Below the pieces are notes generated by a model that saw only the letters and a program-made list of their open reading frames with translations, had not been told where the DNA came from and ran no database searches. A DNA stretch of 64,000 nucleotides. It comes from Deltaproteobacteria bacterium. Its GTDB lineage: Bacteria; Myxococcota_A; UBA9042; PHBI01. The stretch lies in the NCBI GenBank assembly GCA_020632715.1, contig JACKFA010000010.1:62001-126000 (forward strand), in the 5' to 3' direction. The translations under genes and the position numbers were made by a program. This document shows positions 25,566 to 33,287 of this stretch, piece after piece; within the stretch, counting starts at the first letter, position 1, and each line of letters starts with the position of its first letter.

Positions 25566-28255
25566 AGCGAACCCCCGGTGGACTCGAAGGCGATGTCCCG
25601 CTCAGCGTAGTCGCCCGGCAGGAGGGTCAGGGCGCCGGCGCCCGGCGCGAAGAACGGCCCGGCGTAGCCACCCGGGAGCTGCTGCACGCCCACCGTCCAT
25701 GTGCCCGGCGGGAGGAGCGCCGCGTAGACGCCGTCCACGTCGCTCGTCGCGGTGACCGTGGCGTAGATCGCGTCCTCGTCCGCGAACGTCACGACCACCC
25801 CGCTCAGGACGGGGTCCTCGGGATCCCACGCGCGATCCGCCGCCTCGCCGCCCGCGCCGTCCACGAACACGTGCCCCACGACCTCGGCGGGCTCGAGCAC
25901 CCCGAAGTCCGCCGGTGTGTCCCCCGCAGGGACCACGATCGCCGCGATCGTCGGCGGCGTGCTGAGCGCCGCGTAGTCGGAGAGCGCCGGCTGCCCGAGG
26001 TCGACCGCCACCATCCAGGTCCCCGCCGGCAGCGCGAAGCGGTAGAGCCCGCTCCCGTCCGTCGCCGTCGTTCGGACGTCGCCTCCCCGCGTCGCCGTCA
26101 CCGTCACCCCCGCGACGCCGAGCTCCCCCGCGCCGCGCTCCCCGTCCGCGTCCGCGTCCGCGAACACCGCGCCCAGCGCCGCGCCCAGCGGCTCGACGCC
26201 CATCGGCGGCGCCTCCGTCGCCGTCGGCCCCGGCGTGCGCGCCACCATCAGCGGGTTCGCCGGCGTCACCCGCCCGAAACGCGCCGTGAACGCCGCCGTC
26301 GTCGTGTCCACCGACACCTGCCACGTCCGGCTCATGACCGCCGTGAACACGTAGCGCCCGCTCGCGTCCGTCGTCGCCGGCCGCGTGTCCCCGCTGCCGT
26401 CCCCGAGGAGCACCGTCAGGCCGTCCACGCCGGCCTCCCCGGCGTCCTGGACCCCGTCCCCGTCGAGGTCCTCGAACACGACGCCCCCGAGATCACCCCG
26501 CGGCCGCACCCCGAAGTCCACCGTCACGCTCTGCCCCGCGAGGAGCGGCCCCACCGACACCTCGCTCGCCGTCGTGAGGCCGTCGTACGGCAGGAGCGCC
26601 AGCTGCCCCGGCTGCGACCGCACCCGCCACGCCCCGCCCCCGAGCACCCGGTGCTCGTAGAAGCCGCCTCCCGACGTCGGCACGAACCGCTGCGTGCCGC
26701 CGCCGTCCGGCTCGAGCTCCACGGTGGCGCCGTCGATCCCCGCGTCCGCCCCCCCGAGGACCCCGTCCTGATCGACGTCCGCGTACACCCGCCCGCCGAT
26801 CACCGCGTACGGCTCGAGCGCGATCGGCGCCACCGCCGCGTCCGCCCCGGCGACGACCGTCACGTCCCCCGGCGCCGCCTCGACCCGCGCCCACCCCTGC
26901 GCCGCCACGCTCGCCGCGTCCACCTCGACCGCCCACGTCCCCGCCGGGACGCCGCTCACGACGAACGACCCGTCCGCCCCGGTCACCGCGCTCCCGAGCG
27001 CCGTCGCGCCGTCCTTCACCCGCACGACCACCCCGCCGACGCCGTCCTCGTCGCCGTCGTGAACGCCGTTCACGTTGTCGTCCCCGAAGACGCTGCCGAC
27101 AACGCGCCCCGTCGTCCCGGGGTCCGGGCCGCCCGCCTCGTGCTCCACCGTGACCCCCGTCGGATCGCCGGCGTCGCGCCGCACGCGGTGCGCGAAGCGG
27201 TGCGCGGTGACGCCGTCCGTGTAGTCCGTCCAGACCCCCGTCTCGGGCGCCGCGTTCGGGTCGTTCAGCGGGTGCACGCCGCACGCGAAGTCGTCCGTCG
27301 CCGCGTCGACGAACGGCACCGCCACGTGGATGAGCGGCCACACGCTGCCCGCTCGGGTGCTCCAGCCGTCCGGGAAGAGCCCGTCCGACGCGCTGAGCGT
27401 CGCCGCGAACGAGCACGAGACGGGCTGATCGCCCGGCGCGAGCCCCATCGCCACGTTGAAGTACAGCTGGTTCCAGGCCGATCCCCCCGGCCCCGTGAGC
27501 TGCTCGGCGCCCCGGTACGTCGCCACCTGCGCGAAGGGCGCCGGCGCCGGATCCGCCAGCGTGTAGTGGTTCCCCGGCCCGCGCCGCAGATCGAGCGCCG
27601 CCGCCACGCCCCCGCAGGTCACGACGACGTCGTCGAGCCAGAGGACCGTGTCCGCGGCGAGCCCGCCGGTGCACGCGAAGCCGAGGACCGCGGTCGGCAC
27701 GCGCTCGCTGCTCCCCGGCGGGAAGAGGAGCGGGCGGCGCGCGCCCGGGGCGCCGCAGTCGAGCTTCGCGGCGCAGAAGACGTCGTCGAGCTCCACCGCC
27801 ACGTCGAAGAAGCCCTGCGCCGCGGCGCGCAGCACCGTCACGTCGAAGGTCACGGCGTTGTCGCCGTTCGGGGTGCACGGCGCCGGCCGGGAGAGCGGCG
27901 CCGACGCCGTCGGGTTGCGCCACGTCGTGGGGTCGACCCGCACGTGGTCGGGGCCGTAGAGGTCGTCGATCCAGAGGAGCACCGTGTTCGGGCTCGCGGA
28001 CGCGTCGCACGGCCCGACGTAGGTGAGACCCTGGCCGTCGCCATAGCGGCTCGCCGCGACGCGCTCCTGCCGCCACACCGTCGTCGCCCCCGCGCGGACC
28101 TCGAGCGTGACCTCGACGTCGGTCAGCTCGGCGAGGTCGAGGGGCGCGAGCGTCACCTCGAGAGACGGCCCGCTCGCGGGCGCTCCGCCGTCGCCGGAAC
28201 AAGCCGCGATGGCAGAGAGTGCCGCGAAGGCCCACAAAACGAACGAACGCTTCAT
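25562..28255 (-). CDS. Lipoprotein with five SdrD-B-like repeats, first gene of the operon
   Basis: 897 residues. Signal peptide MKRSFVLWAFAALSAIAACS has lipobox IAAC with the lipidated cysteine at residue 19. Residues about 30-385 are a beta-rich head with four or more cysteines. Residues about 388-897 hold five SdrD-B/Cna-B-like repeats, each opening with a Gly-x-Val-(F/Y) strand and a calcium-type loop: VFGDDNVNGVHDGDEDGVGG, VYADVDQDGVLGGADAGIDG, VFEDLDGDGVQDAGEAGVDG, VFADADADGERGAGELGVAG and a degenerate fifth (VFVDGAGGEAADRAWDPEDP). Such domains form rigid calcium-stabilised stalks on surface proteins. It starts the minus-strand operon that ends at 12333; its promoter lies in the 28256-28686 divergent gap. 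Confidence 0.88.
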   Translation of the reverse strand: MKRSFVLWAFAALSAIAACSGDGGAPASGPSLEVTLAPLDLAELTDVEVTLEVRAGATTVWRQERVAASRYGDGQGLTYVGPCDASASPNTVLLWIDDLYGPDHVRVDPTTWRNPTASAPLSRPAPCTPNGDNAVTFDVTVLRAAAQGFFDVAVELDDVFCAAKLDCGAPGARRPLLFPPGSSERVPTAVLGFACTGGLAADTVLWLDDVVVTCGGVAAALDLRRGPGNHYTLADPAPAPFAQVATYRGAEQLTGPGGSAWNQLYFNVAMGLAPGDQPVSCSFAATLSASDGLFPDGWSTRAGSVWPLIHVAVPFVDAATDDFACGVHPLNDPNAAPETGVWTDYTDGVTAHRFAHRVRRDAGDPTGVTVEHEAGGPDPGTTGRVVGSVFGDDNVNGVHDGDEDGVGGVVVRVKDGATALGSAVTGADGSFVVSGVPAGTWAVEVDAASVAAQGWARVEAAPGDVTVVAGADAAVAPIALEPYAVIGGRVYADVDQDGVLGGADAGIDGATVELEPDGGGTQRFVPTSGGGFYEHRVLGGGAWRVRSQPGQLALLPYDGLTTASEVSVGPLLAGQSVTVDFGVRPRGDLGGVVFEDLDGDGVQDAGEAGVDGLTVLLGDGSGDTRPATTDASGRYVFTAVMSRTWQVSVDTTTAAFTARFGRVTPANPLMVARTPGPTATEAPPMGVEPLGAALGAVFADADADGERGAGELGVAGVTVTATRGGDVRTTATDGSGLYRFALPAGTWMVAVDLGQPALSDYAALSTPPTIAAIVVPAGDTPADFGVLEPAEVVGHVFVDGAGGEAADRAWDPEDPVLSGVVVTFADEDAIYATVTATSDVDGVYAALLPPGTWTVGVQQLPGGYAGPFFAPGAGALTLLPGDYAERDIAFESTGGSL

Positions 28256-28346
28256 CGGAACCTCGGCCGAGCTCGGACAGCCGCGCTGGTGTGGCCCTCG
28301 CGCGCTGCTATGCTGGACACATGGGCGATACGCTAGAGGGGGTCCC

Positions 28347-28409
28347 GCCGGGGCGCCATCCTCTATGTGGAGGACGACCGCGGGGTGCGCGCCGCGCCCG
28401 CGTTCGAGG
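28347..28409 (+). pseudogene. 5' fragment of a response regulator
   Basis: The frame reads PPGRAILYVEDDRGVRAA-like sequence (visible core AILYVEDDRGVRA), the first strand and acidic pocket of a receiver domain, and then loses similarity. No start codon or phosphoacceptor remains. It parallels the fragment at 9010-9075. Confidence 0.3.
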
Positions 28410-28598
28410 CCGGCGAGGTCGCGCGGGCGCCGGGACGGGGGGCCTTCCGTCCAGCCCGCGAGACACCACCTCGCGTCGGTAATGAATCGTACGTTCGTCG
28501 ACTATGGGGTCGCGTGCGTCACTCTCGCGTGGCACTCTCTCCAGCGGCCGCGCGGCGCTGGGATGGCCGCAGCGCGGTTTCACGCCGCGCTGACCCGC

Positions 28599-28627
28599 TT
28601 GAGGTCGGGCCACGAAATCGCTATGCT
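28599..28627 (+). promoter_or_regulatory. Sigma-70-type promoter for the LuxR gene
   Basis: TTGAGG at 28599-28604 and TATGCT at 28622-28627 with an ideal 17-base spacer; predicted start near 28634 and a ~53-base leader to the ATG. Confidence 0.45.
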
Positions 28628-28686
28628 TATCGATACGTTGTGAACCACCCGCCGACACCCGACGAGCCGAACGCTCGCCGCCGCCG

Positions 28687-29769
28687 ATGACCGACCTCAG
28701 CCACCTCATCACCCTCGTCTACCAGGCCGCGACCGATCAGTCGCTGTGGCCGGAGGTCATGGCGCAGGCCGCGCAGATCGCGGCGGTGCCGGCGTGCGGC
28801 GTGAAGGTGATCTACCGGCGGCAGGGCGCTATGCGGCAGACGTGGCACGGCCTCCCCGACGGCTTCGAGCGCGGCTACATCGACGGCGGCTTCTGGCGGG
28901 ACGACCCCTGGAGCGCCATGGTCGACCGCATCGGCCTCCAGACGATCTTCCCCGGGAGCGACCTCGTCCCGAACCGCGAGCTCGTCAGGCTCCCCTTCTA
29001 CAACGACCTCTGCCGACCGCACGGCCTCCACGACGTCGTCGGCACCGCGCTCATCCGGACGCCCGAGGTCGAGGTCACGTTCGGGCTCATGCGCTCGCTC
29101 GACGAGGTCAAGAACGAGCAGCACGTCATCGACGTCGCGCGGCAGATGGTCGCGCCGCTCGCCGCCGCGTGGGGGATCGAGCTCACCCGCGAGGCCGTCG
29201 AGGCCGACCGGCGCGCGGCGCTCGCGACCGGCGGCATGCTGACCGTGTGGGCGCGGCGGGACGGGCGCGTCTCGCTCGCGAACGCCGCCGCCGAGGCGCT
29301 CCTCGCGCGCGGCGACGGCCTCCTCGTGCGCGACGGGGCGCTCACCTGCGCCGATCATCGCGACGCCGAGGCCCTGCGCGCCCTGCTCGCGGGCGGTCAC
29401 CCCGGCGGGAGCGTGGCCGTCGCGCGGCCCTCGGGCGCGCGCCCCCTCGTGGTGCTGCTCGCGAGCGCGCCGCCGGCCTGGGGGGCAGACCTCACGGTCT
29501 ACCTCGTCGACCCCGAGCAGCGCGCAGCGCCTGTCGGCGCCGTGCTCGAGCACGCGTTCGGGCTCACCCCGGCGGAGGCGCGGCTGGCCGTGGCGCTGGC
29601 GGAGGGCCTGACGCCCCAGGAGGCCGCGGAGCGGCTGGGGGTGCGGATCTCGACCGTGCGCACGCAGCTCGCGCAGATCTACGCGAAGACCGACACGCGC
29701 CGGCAGGCCGAGCTCGTCGCGCTCGTCGCGCGCCTCGCGGCGCAGCGGGCGCGCGTCGGCGCTCCCTGA
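28687..29769 (+). CDS. LuxR-type transcriptional regulator with N-terminal sensory region
   Basis: 360 residues. The C-terminal ~60 residues (about 292-350) are a LuxR/FixJ helix-turn-helix: LTPAEARLAVALAEGLTPQE, then RLGVRISTVRTQLAQIYAKT. The N-terminal ~180 residues begin LITLVYQAATDQSLWPEVM and include FWRDDPWSAM, a layout shared by a group of orphan LuxR proteins with a GAF/autoinducer-like front of unknown ligand. A middle PAS-like segment lies at about 185-280. No receiver domain is present, so phosphorelay control is unlikely. It is divergent from the surface-protein operon and is a plausible regulator of it (inference from position only). Confidence 0.85.
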   Translation: MTDLSHLITLVYQAATDQSLWPEVMAQAAQIAAVPACGVKVIYRRQGAMRQTWHGLPDGFERGYIDGGFWRDDPWSAMVDRIGLQTIFPGSDLVPNRELVRLPFYNDLCRPHGLHDVVGTALIRTPEVEVTFGLMRSLDEVKNEQHVIDVARQMVAPLAAAWGIELTREAVEADRRAALATGGMLTVWARRDGRVSLANAAAEALLARGDGLLVRDGALTCADHRDAEALRALLAGGHPGGSVAVARPSGARPLVVLLASAPPAWGADLTVYLVDPEQRAAPVGAVLEHAFGLTPAEARLAVALAEGLTPQEAAERLGVRISTVRTQLAQIYAKTDTRRQAELVALVARLAAQRARVGAP

Positions 29770-30175
29770 CGATCCAGGCGGCGCCCCGGCCCGCGCCCTG
29801 GGAGCGGGCGCCGGTCGCAACGGACCTCGCGACGTCGGCGCCCTCGCCCAGGACTAGCTACCACCTCGCCCGCGTGCCGTGCCGCACGACGTGCTCCGCG
29901 GGGTCAGCGCCCGCGTCGGCGCCTGGCGCAGCCTCGGGGGCGCGGTGACCTCCGCCTCCGCGTCCGGCCCTCTCGCCTCGCCGCGGCACTGCTCGGGCGA
30001 CCTGTACGGCGGCGCGGTAGACGGCGCCGAAGCCGCCGCGGCCGATGAGCTCGATGAGGCGGTGGCGCTCCTCGAAGACCGAGCCAGCGCGCGCGCCGCG
30101 TCGGCGCTGCGGGCTCGGTCCCGCCGCGCCGGCGCCCACGCGAGCCGGGCGCTCCCGCGGCGGTCGCGCGCGCCG
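29770..30175. other. Intergenic region with kinase-gene remnant
   Basis: 406 bases. The only recognisable content is the minus-strand protein kinase fragment at 29858-30139. Confidence 0.5.
29858..30139 (-). pseudogene. 5' fragment of a Ser/Thr protein kinase gene
   Basis: The frame contains RHRLIELIGRGGFGAVYRA, the beta1-glycine-loop-beta2 start of a Hanks-type kinase, with GRGGFG as the ATP loop. After that the frame loses similarity and stops at 29858. The lysine of beta3, the catalytic loop and the DFG motif are absent, so it is not a functional kinase. Confidence 0.5.
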
Positions 30176-30394
30176 TCAGCGCTTCGCGACGACGTCGCGC
30201 AGCGACACGACGATCTCGGTCTCCGGGAAGGCCACGAACTCGCAGGCGACGCCGTCGGCGATGTAGGCGGCGCACGGGTCGTCGGCCGGGGGGGCGGCGG
30301 CGCTGGGCGCCTCGGTGCCGTTCGAGAGGCCGAAGCCGGCGACGAGCCCGCCGAGGCTGAAGAGGATGGCGGTGGCGAGGATGGAGCGTTTCAC
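30176..30394 (-). CDS. Small exported or membrane-anchored protein
   Basis: 72 residues from a GTG at 30394, chosen because GGAGGTCATC immediately precedes it; a longer form to 30451 lacks such a site. One hydrophobic segment (ILATAILFSLGGLVAGFGL) at residues about 4-22 would export or anchor it. The remainder has an Ala/Pro linker and two cysteines (DDPCAAYIADGVACEF). Family not recognised. It stands alone between the kinase remnant and the membrane protein gene. Confidence 0.55.
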   Translation of the reverse strand: MKRSILATAILFSLGGLVAGFGLSNGTEAPSAAAPPADDPCAAYIADGVACEFVAFPETEIVVSLRDVVAKR

Positions 30395-30492
30395 GATGAC
30401 CTCCGGGTCGGCGTCACCTTCTCTCGGTGACACCCACTCCATCGGACCCATCGCGGATCCTTCGAGCCCGGAAGGGCCGCCGACACATTGAA

Positions 30493-32100
30493 TTACAGTT
30501 GGTTGGCAAGCTTCGATAGCTCGTCGCTATCACGGTCCCAACCACGCTCCCGCGCCGCCGCCGCGAGGGCCCGCGCGACCCGCGGGAACGCGATCCGGCT
30601 CGCGCCGTCCTGGCGCTGCGCCACGACGTCGCCCTCGAGGCGCGCGACGAGGGCGTCGTCACCGGGCGCGAGCGTCACCCACGCCCCGTCGGGCGCGTCA
30701 CACGCCGCGCGGAGCAGCGTGAGCTCCCGCCGCGCCCGGCGGGCGGCGGCCCCGCGCGCGACCCAGCCGGGGACCCGCAGCGCGAGCAGGGCGAGCACGA
30801 GCACCGCCGGCCACGCCCCGAGCGCCTGCATGCCCGGATCGGCGCTCGCCGCGGGCCCGTGCCACGCGAAGACCTCGGCGGGCCCCGGGAACGCGATGAG
30901 GTGGGGGTGGACGACCGGGCCGAGGAGGACCGGCAGGAGCAGCACCAGCGCGCCCGCCCAGACCGCGGGACCGCAGCCGAAGAAGCGCGCGCGCGGCGGG
31001 AACCCGGCGCGGAAGACGGGGCGAGACGCGGCGTCGTCGGGCGCGGCGGTCGCGGCGGGGACGAGGGCGACGAGCTCGCCACCGCCGGCGCCGTCGACGA
31101 GCTCGAGGGCGGCGGGGCCGCCGGCGCCGAGCTCCGGGAAGATCCAGAGCAGCTCGCCCTCCTCGGTCACGGCGACGTCGCCGCCGTAGTCGAGCATGAC
31201 GCGCACGATCTCGGAGTCCGCGCGCTCGGGGAGCCACCCGAAGAGGCCCATCAGGTCCGCCGTGGTCACGACGCCGCGCCGCTCGCGGATGAGCGCGACG
31301 AGCCGGCGCTCGTCCTCGAGCGCGTCGACCCGGGGCGTCGCGGGGCCGAACGCGAAGCCGCCCACGGCGCGCCAGAAGGTGGGGGCCCAGCGCGCGGACT
31401 CGCCGGAGAAGACCCGCGCCCACGCCTCGCGGAGCCGCTTCAGGAGGACCACGCCCAGCGGGACGAACACGAGCACGCTGACGACGACCATCCCGACGTG
31501 CTGCCCGAGGCCCCACTCGCGGGCGCCCGTCTCCCACGACGGCGCGGTGATGACCGCGATGGGGCTCGCGATGAGGAGGACGCCGACGTAGGTCATGAAG
31601 GCGACGTAGAAGATCGCGATGAGCGCGGCGAGGCACGCGAGCGCCGCCACGGAGCCGAGGACCTGGAGCAGCACCTTCGGCGCGCCCTCGACCGGCGGCG
31701 GCGTCACCTCGAGCCCGTACATGAGCGAGAAGGCGCCGATCATGACGGCGACGAGGAAGAGCGGCAGCACCCCGACCGTGAACGCCGCGAGGACCTGGTC
31801 GCGGTGGGCCCGGAGCCACGCGCGGGCGCGAGCGAGGCGGCCGCGCTCGGGGTCGGTGGCGAGGCTCTCGAAGCGGACGGCGAGGCGCCCGTCCTCCGCG
31901 ACGCCGACCCGGCAGGGGTGGAGCGCCGAGAGGTCGAGGAGCGCCGCGCCCGCGTCCGCGAGCGGGAGCCCGCTCGCCTGCGCCACGTCCGCCGCGGTGA
32001 GCCACTGGCCGACCCGGGCGTGCTGGGCGAGCGCCCGCCGCGCGGTCGCAGCGGACGCCTCGGCGGTGAGGGTCTTCTTCTCGATGTGGATGGTGCGCAT
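30493..32100 (-). CDS. Multipass membrane protein with two winged-helix-like segments
   Basis: 535 residues; ATG at 32100 after GAGGGTGTCCG. A winged-helix-like segment at about 30-80 (WLTAADVAQASGLPLADAGA, then LLDLSALHP) precedes hydrophobic segments near 105-130, 148-190 and 205-225. A second similar segment lies at about 280-345 (LVALIRERRGVVTTADLMGL, then ADSEIVRVMLDYGGDVAVTE). Two more membrane segments follow at about 395-420 and 445-465, and then a soluble tail. This order resembles a poorly characterised membrane family shared by cyanobacteria, plastids (At5g03900-like) and some deltaproteobacteria; that link is from memory of the pattern and is uncertain. Function unknown. Downstream of the LysR gene on the same strand, 141-base gap. 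Confidence 0.75.
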   Translation of the reverse strand: MRTIHIEKKTLTAEASAATARRALAQHARVGQWLTAADVAQASGLPLADAGAALLDLSALHPCRVGVAEDGRLAVRFESLATDPERGRLARARAWLRAHRDQVLAAFTVGVLPLFLVAVMIGAFSLMYGLEVTPPPVEGAPKVLLQVLGSVAALACLAALIAIFYVAFMTYVGVLLIASPIAVITAPSWETGAREWGLGQHVGMVVVSVLVFVPLGVVLLKRLREAWARVFSGESARWAPTFWRAVGGFAFGPATPRVDALEDERRLVALIRERRGVVTTADLMGLFGWLPERADSEIVRVMLDYGGDVAVTEEGELLWIFPELGAGGPAALELVDGAGGGELVALVPAATAAPDDAASRPVFRAGFPPRARFFGCGPAVWAGALVLLLPVLLGPVVHPHLIAFPGPAEVFAWHGPAASADPGMQALGAWPAVLVLALLALRVPGWVARGAAARRARRELTLLRAACDAPDGAWVTLAPGDDALVARLEGDVVAQRQDGASRIAFPRVARALAAAARERGWDRDSDELSKLANQL

Positions 32101-32241
32101 CGGACACCCTCGTGGCGATATCGCGACGTTGCCTCGCATTCGCCGGGCTTGCAACGCCAAGCGAGAACGACGCCGCGAGAGTGGCGCGAAGTGCCGTGTC
32201 ACATGCTGGTGGTCCGCGTCCGCGCGCTCTCGAGGCCGTCG

Positions 32242-33192
32242 TCAGGGGACGCGGTAGCGCGCGGCGCGCTGCGGCAGCTCCTCGGCGACGATGGCGGCCA
32301 CGGCCTCGGCGACCCAGAGGATGCGCGGATCGCCGACGCGCAGCGGGCTCCAGGCGACGGAGATCACGTAGCGCGGGAGCGCGATGGGCACGGGGAACGC
32401 GCCGAGGCCGTGGTCCACGACGAGCCCCCACGCGATGTGCGAGGGCACCACGGCGACGAGGTCGCCGCCCCGGAGCAGCGGCGGCACCGCGAGGAAGTAC
32501 GGGACGCGGAGCCCCGCGCTCTCCGGGAGGCGGAGGCGCCGCTCGAGCTCTGCGTCGAGCGCCGAGGGGGCGATCGACGAGTGGACCACGAGCTTCTCGG
32601 CCGCGAGGAACGCCTCGGCGCTCGGGGGGGACGTGCAGAACGGGTGATCGGCCCGCGCGACGCCCGTGAAGCGCTCCTCCGCGAGCGTGCGCGCGTGCTC
32701 GGGCGAGAGCTCCTGCGCGGTCGAGACGATGGCGAGGTCGACGTCCCAGTCGAGCCCGTCGATGGTCGTGTCACGGAGCGGCGGGACGACCCGGAGGCGC
32801 AGCCGCGGCGCCTTCTCCGCGAAGAGGCGGCGGAGGCGCGGCGGATACTCGGTCGCGGCCCAGTCCGTGAGCGCGATGGCGAGCTCCCCCTCGGCCTCCG
32901 CGGGATCGAAGGCCGGCGGCGCCAGGACCACGTCGTGCAGCTCGCGCAGGGCGCGCCCGACGCCCGTCGCGATCGCGACCGCGCGCGGCGTCGGCGCCAT
33001 CGCGTTCCCTTGGCGCACGAGGACCGGGTCGTCGAGCAGCTCGCGGAGGCGCGCGAGCTGATGGCTCATCGTGGACTGCGTGATCCCGAGGTGCTGCGCC
33101 GCGGCCGTCACGCCGCGGAACTGGAGCAGCACGTGGAGGGACACGAGGAGGTTGAGATCTACCCCGGCGAGTCGCCTGACGACCATGTCCAT
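32242..33192 (-). CDS. LysR-family transcriptional regulator
   Basis: 316 residues from the ATG at 33192; another in-frame ATG at 33219 adds nine residues. The N-terminal winged helix is clear (LAGVDLNLLVSLHVLLQFRG, then TAAAQHLGITQSTMSHQLAR, then LRELLDDPVLVRQGNAMAPT). Residues about 85-300 form the two-lobed effector-binding domain (LAIALTDWAATEYPPRLRRL; LVAVVPSHIAWGLV). LysR proteins usually bind the divergent promoter beside their own gene; here that is the 95-base gap before the 33288 lipoprotein gene, which contains a palindrome. The inducer cannot be told from sequence. Confidence 0.92.
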   Translation of the reverse strand: MDMVVRRLAGVDLNLLVSLHVLLQFRGVTAAAQHLGITQSTMSHQLARLRELLDDPVLVRQGNAMAPTPRAVAIATGVGRALRELHDVVLAPPAFDPAEAEGELAIALTDWAATEYPPRLRRLFAEKAPRLRLRVVPPLRDTTIDGLDWDVDLAIVSTAQELSPEHARTLAEERFTGVARADHPFCTSPPSAEAFLAAEKLVVHSSIAPSALDAELERRLRLPESAGLRVPYFLAVPPLLRGGDLVAVVPSHIAWGLVVDHGLGAFPVPIALPRYVISVAWSPLRVGDPRILWVAEAVAAIVAEELPQRAARYRVP

Positions 33193-33218
33193 CGAAAACC
33201 GCCATGACTGGATGCTCA

Positions 33219-33238
33219 ATCATCATTTCATCGATGAC
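33219..33238. promoter_or_regulatory. Candidate LysR operator in the divergent gap
   Basis: An AT-rich patch with the perfect palindrome TCATCGATGA at 33228-33237, preceded by ATCATCATT, between the LysR gene and the 33288 lipoprotein gene. The local base composition differs from the GC-rich surroundings. It fits an operator shared by the divergent genes, but would lie just inside the LysR frame if the 33219 start were used. Confidence 0.3.
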
Positions 33239-33287
33239 CTCGCGCCGTCTAGAGCGGGAGACCTGGCCCGTCACCCCGGAGAATCCC

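Larger units (their letters stand above)
28256..28686. other. Divergent intergenic region
   Basis: 431 bases between the minus-strand surface-protein operon and a plus-strand LuxR gene. It contains a receiver-domain gene remnant (28347-28409) and a good promoter for the LuxR gene (28599-28627). A TGCTATGCT motif also occurs at 28306-28314. No promoter for the minus operon could be picked out with confidence. Confidence 0.5.
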
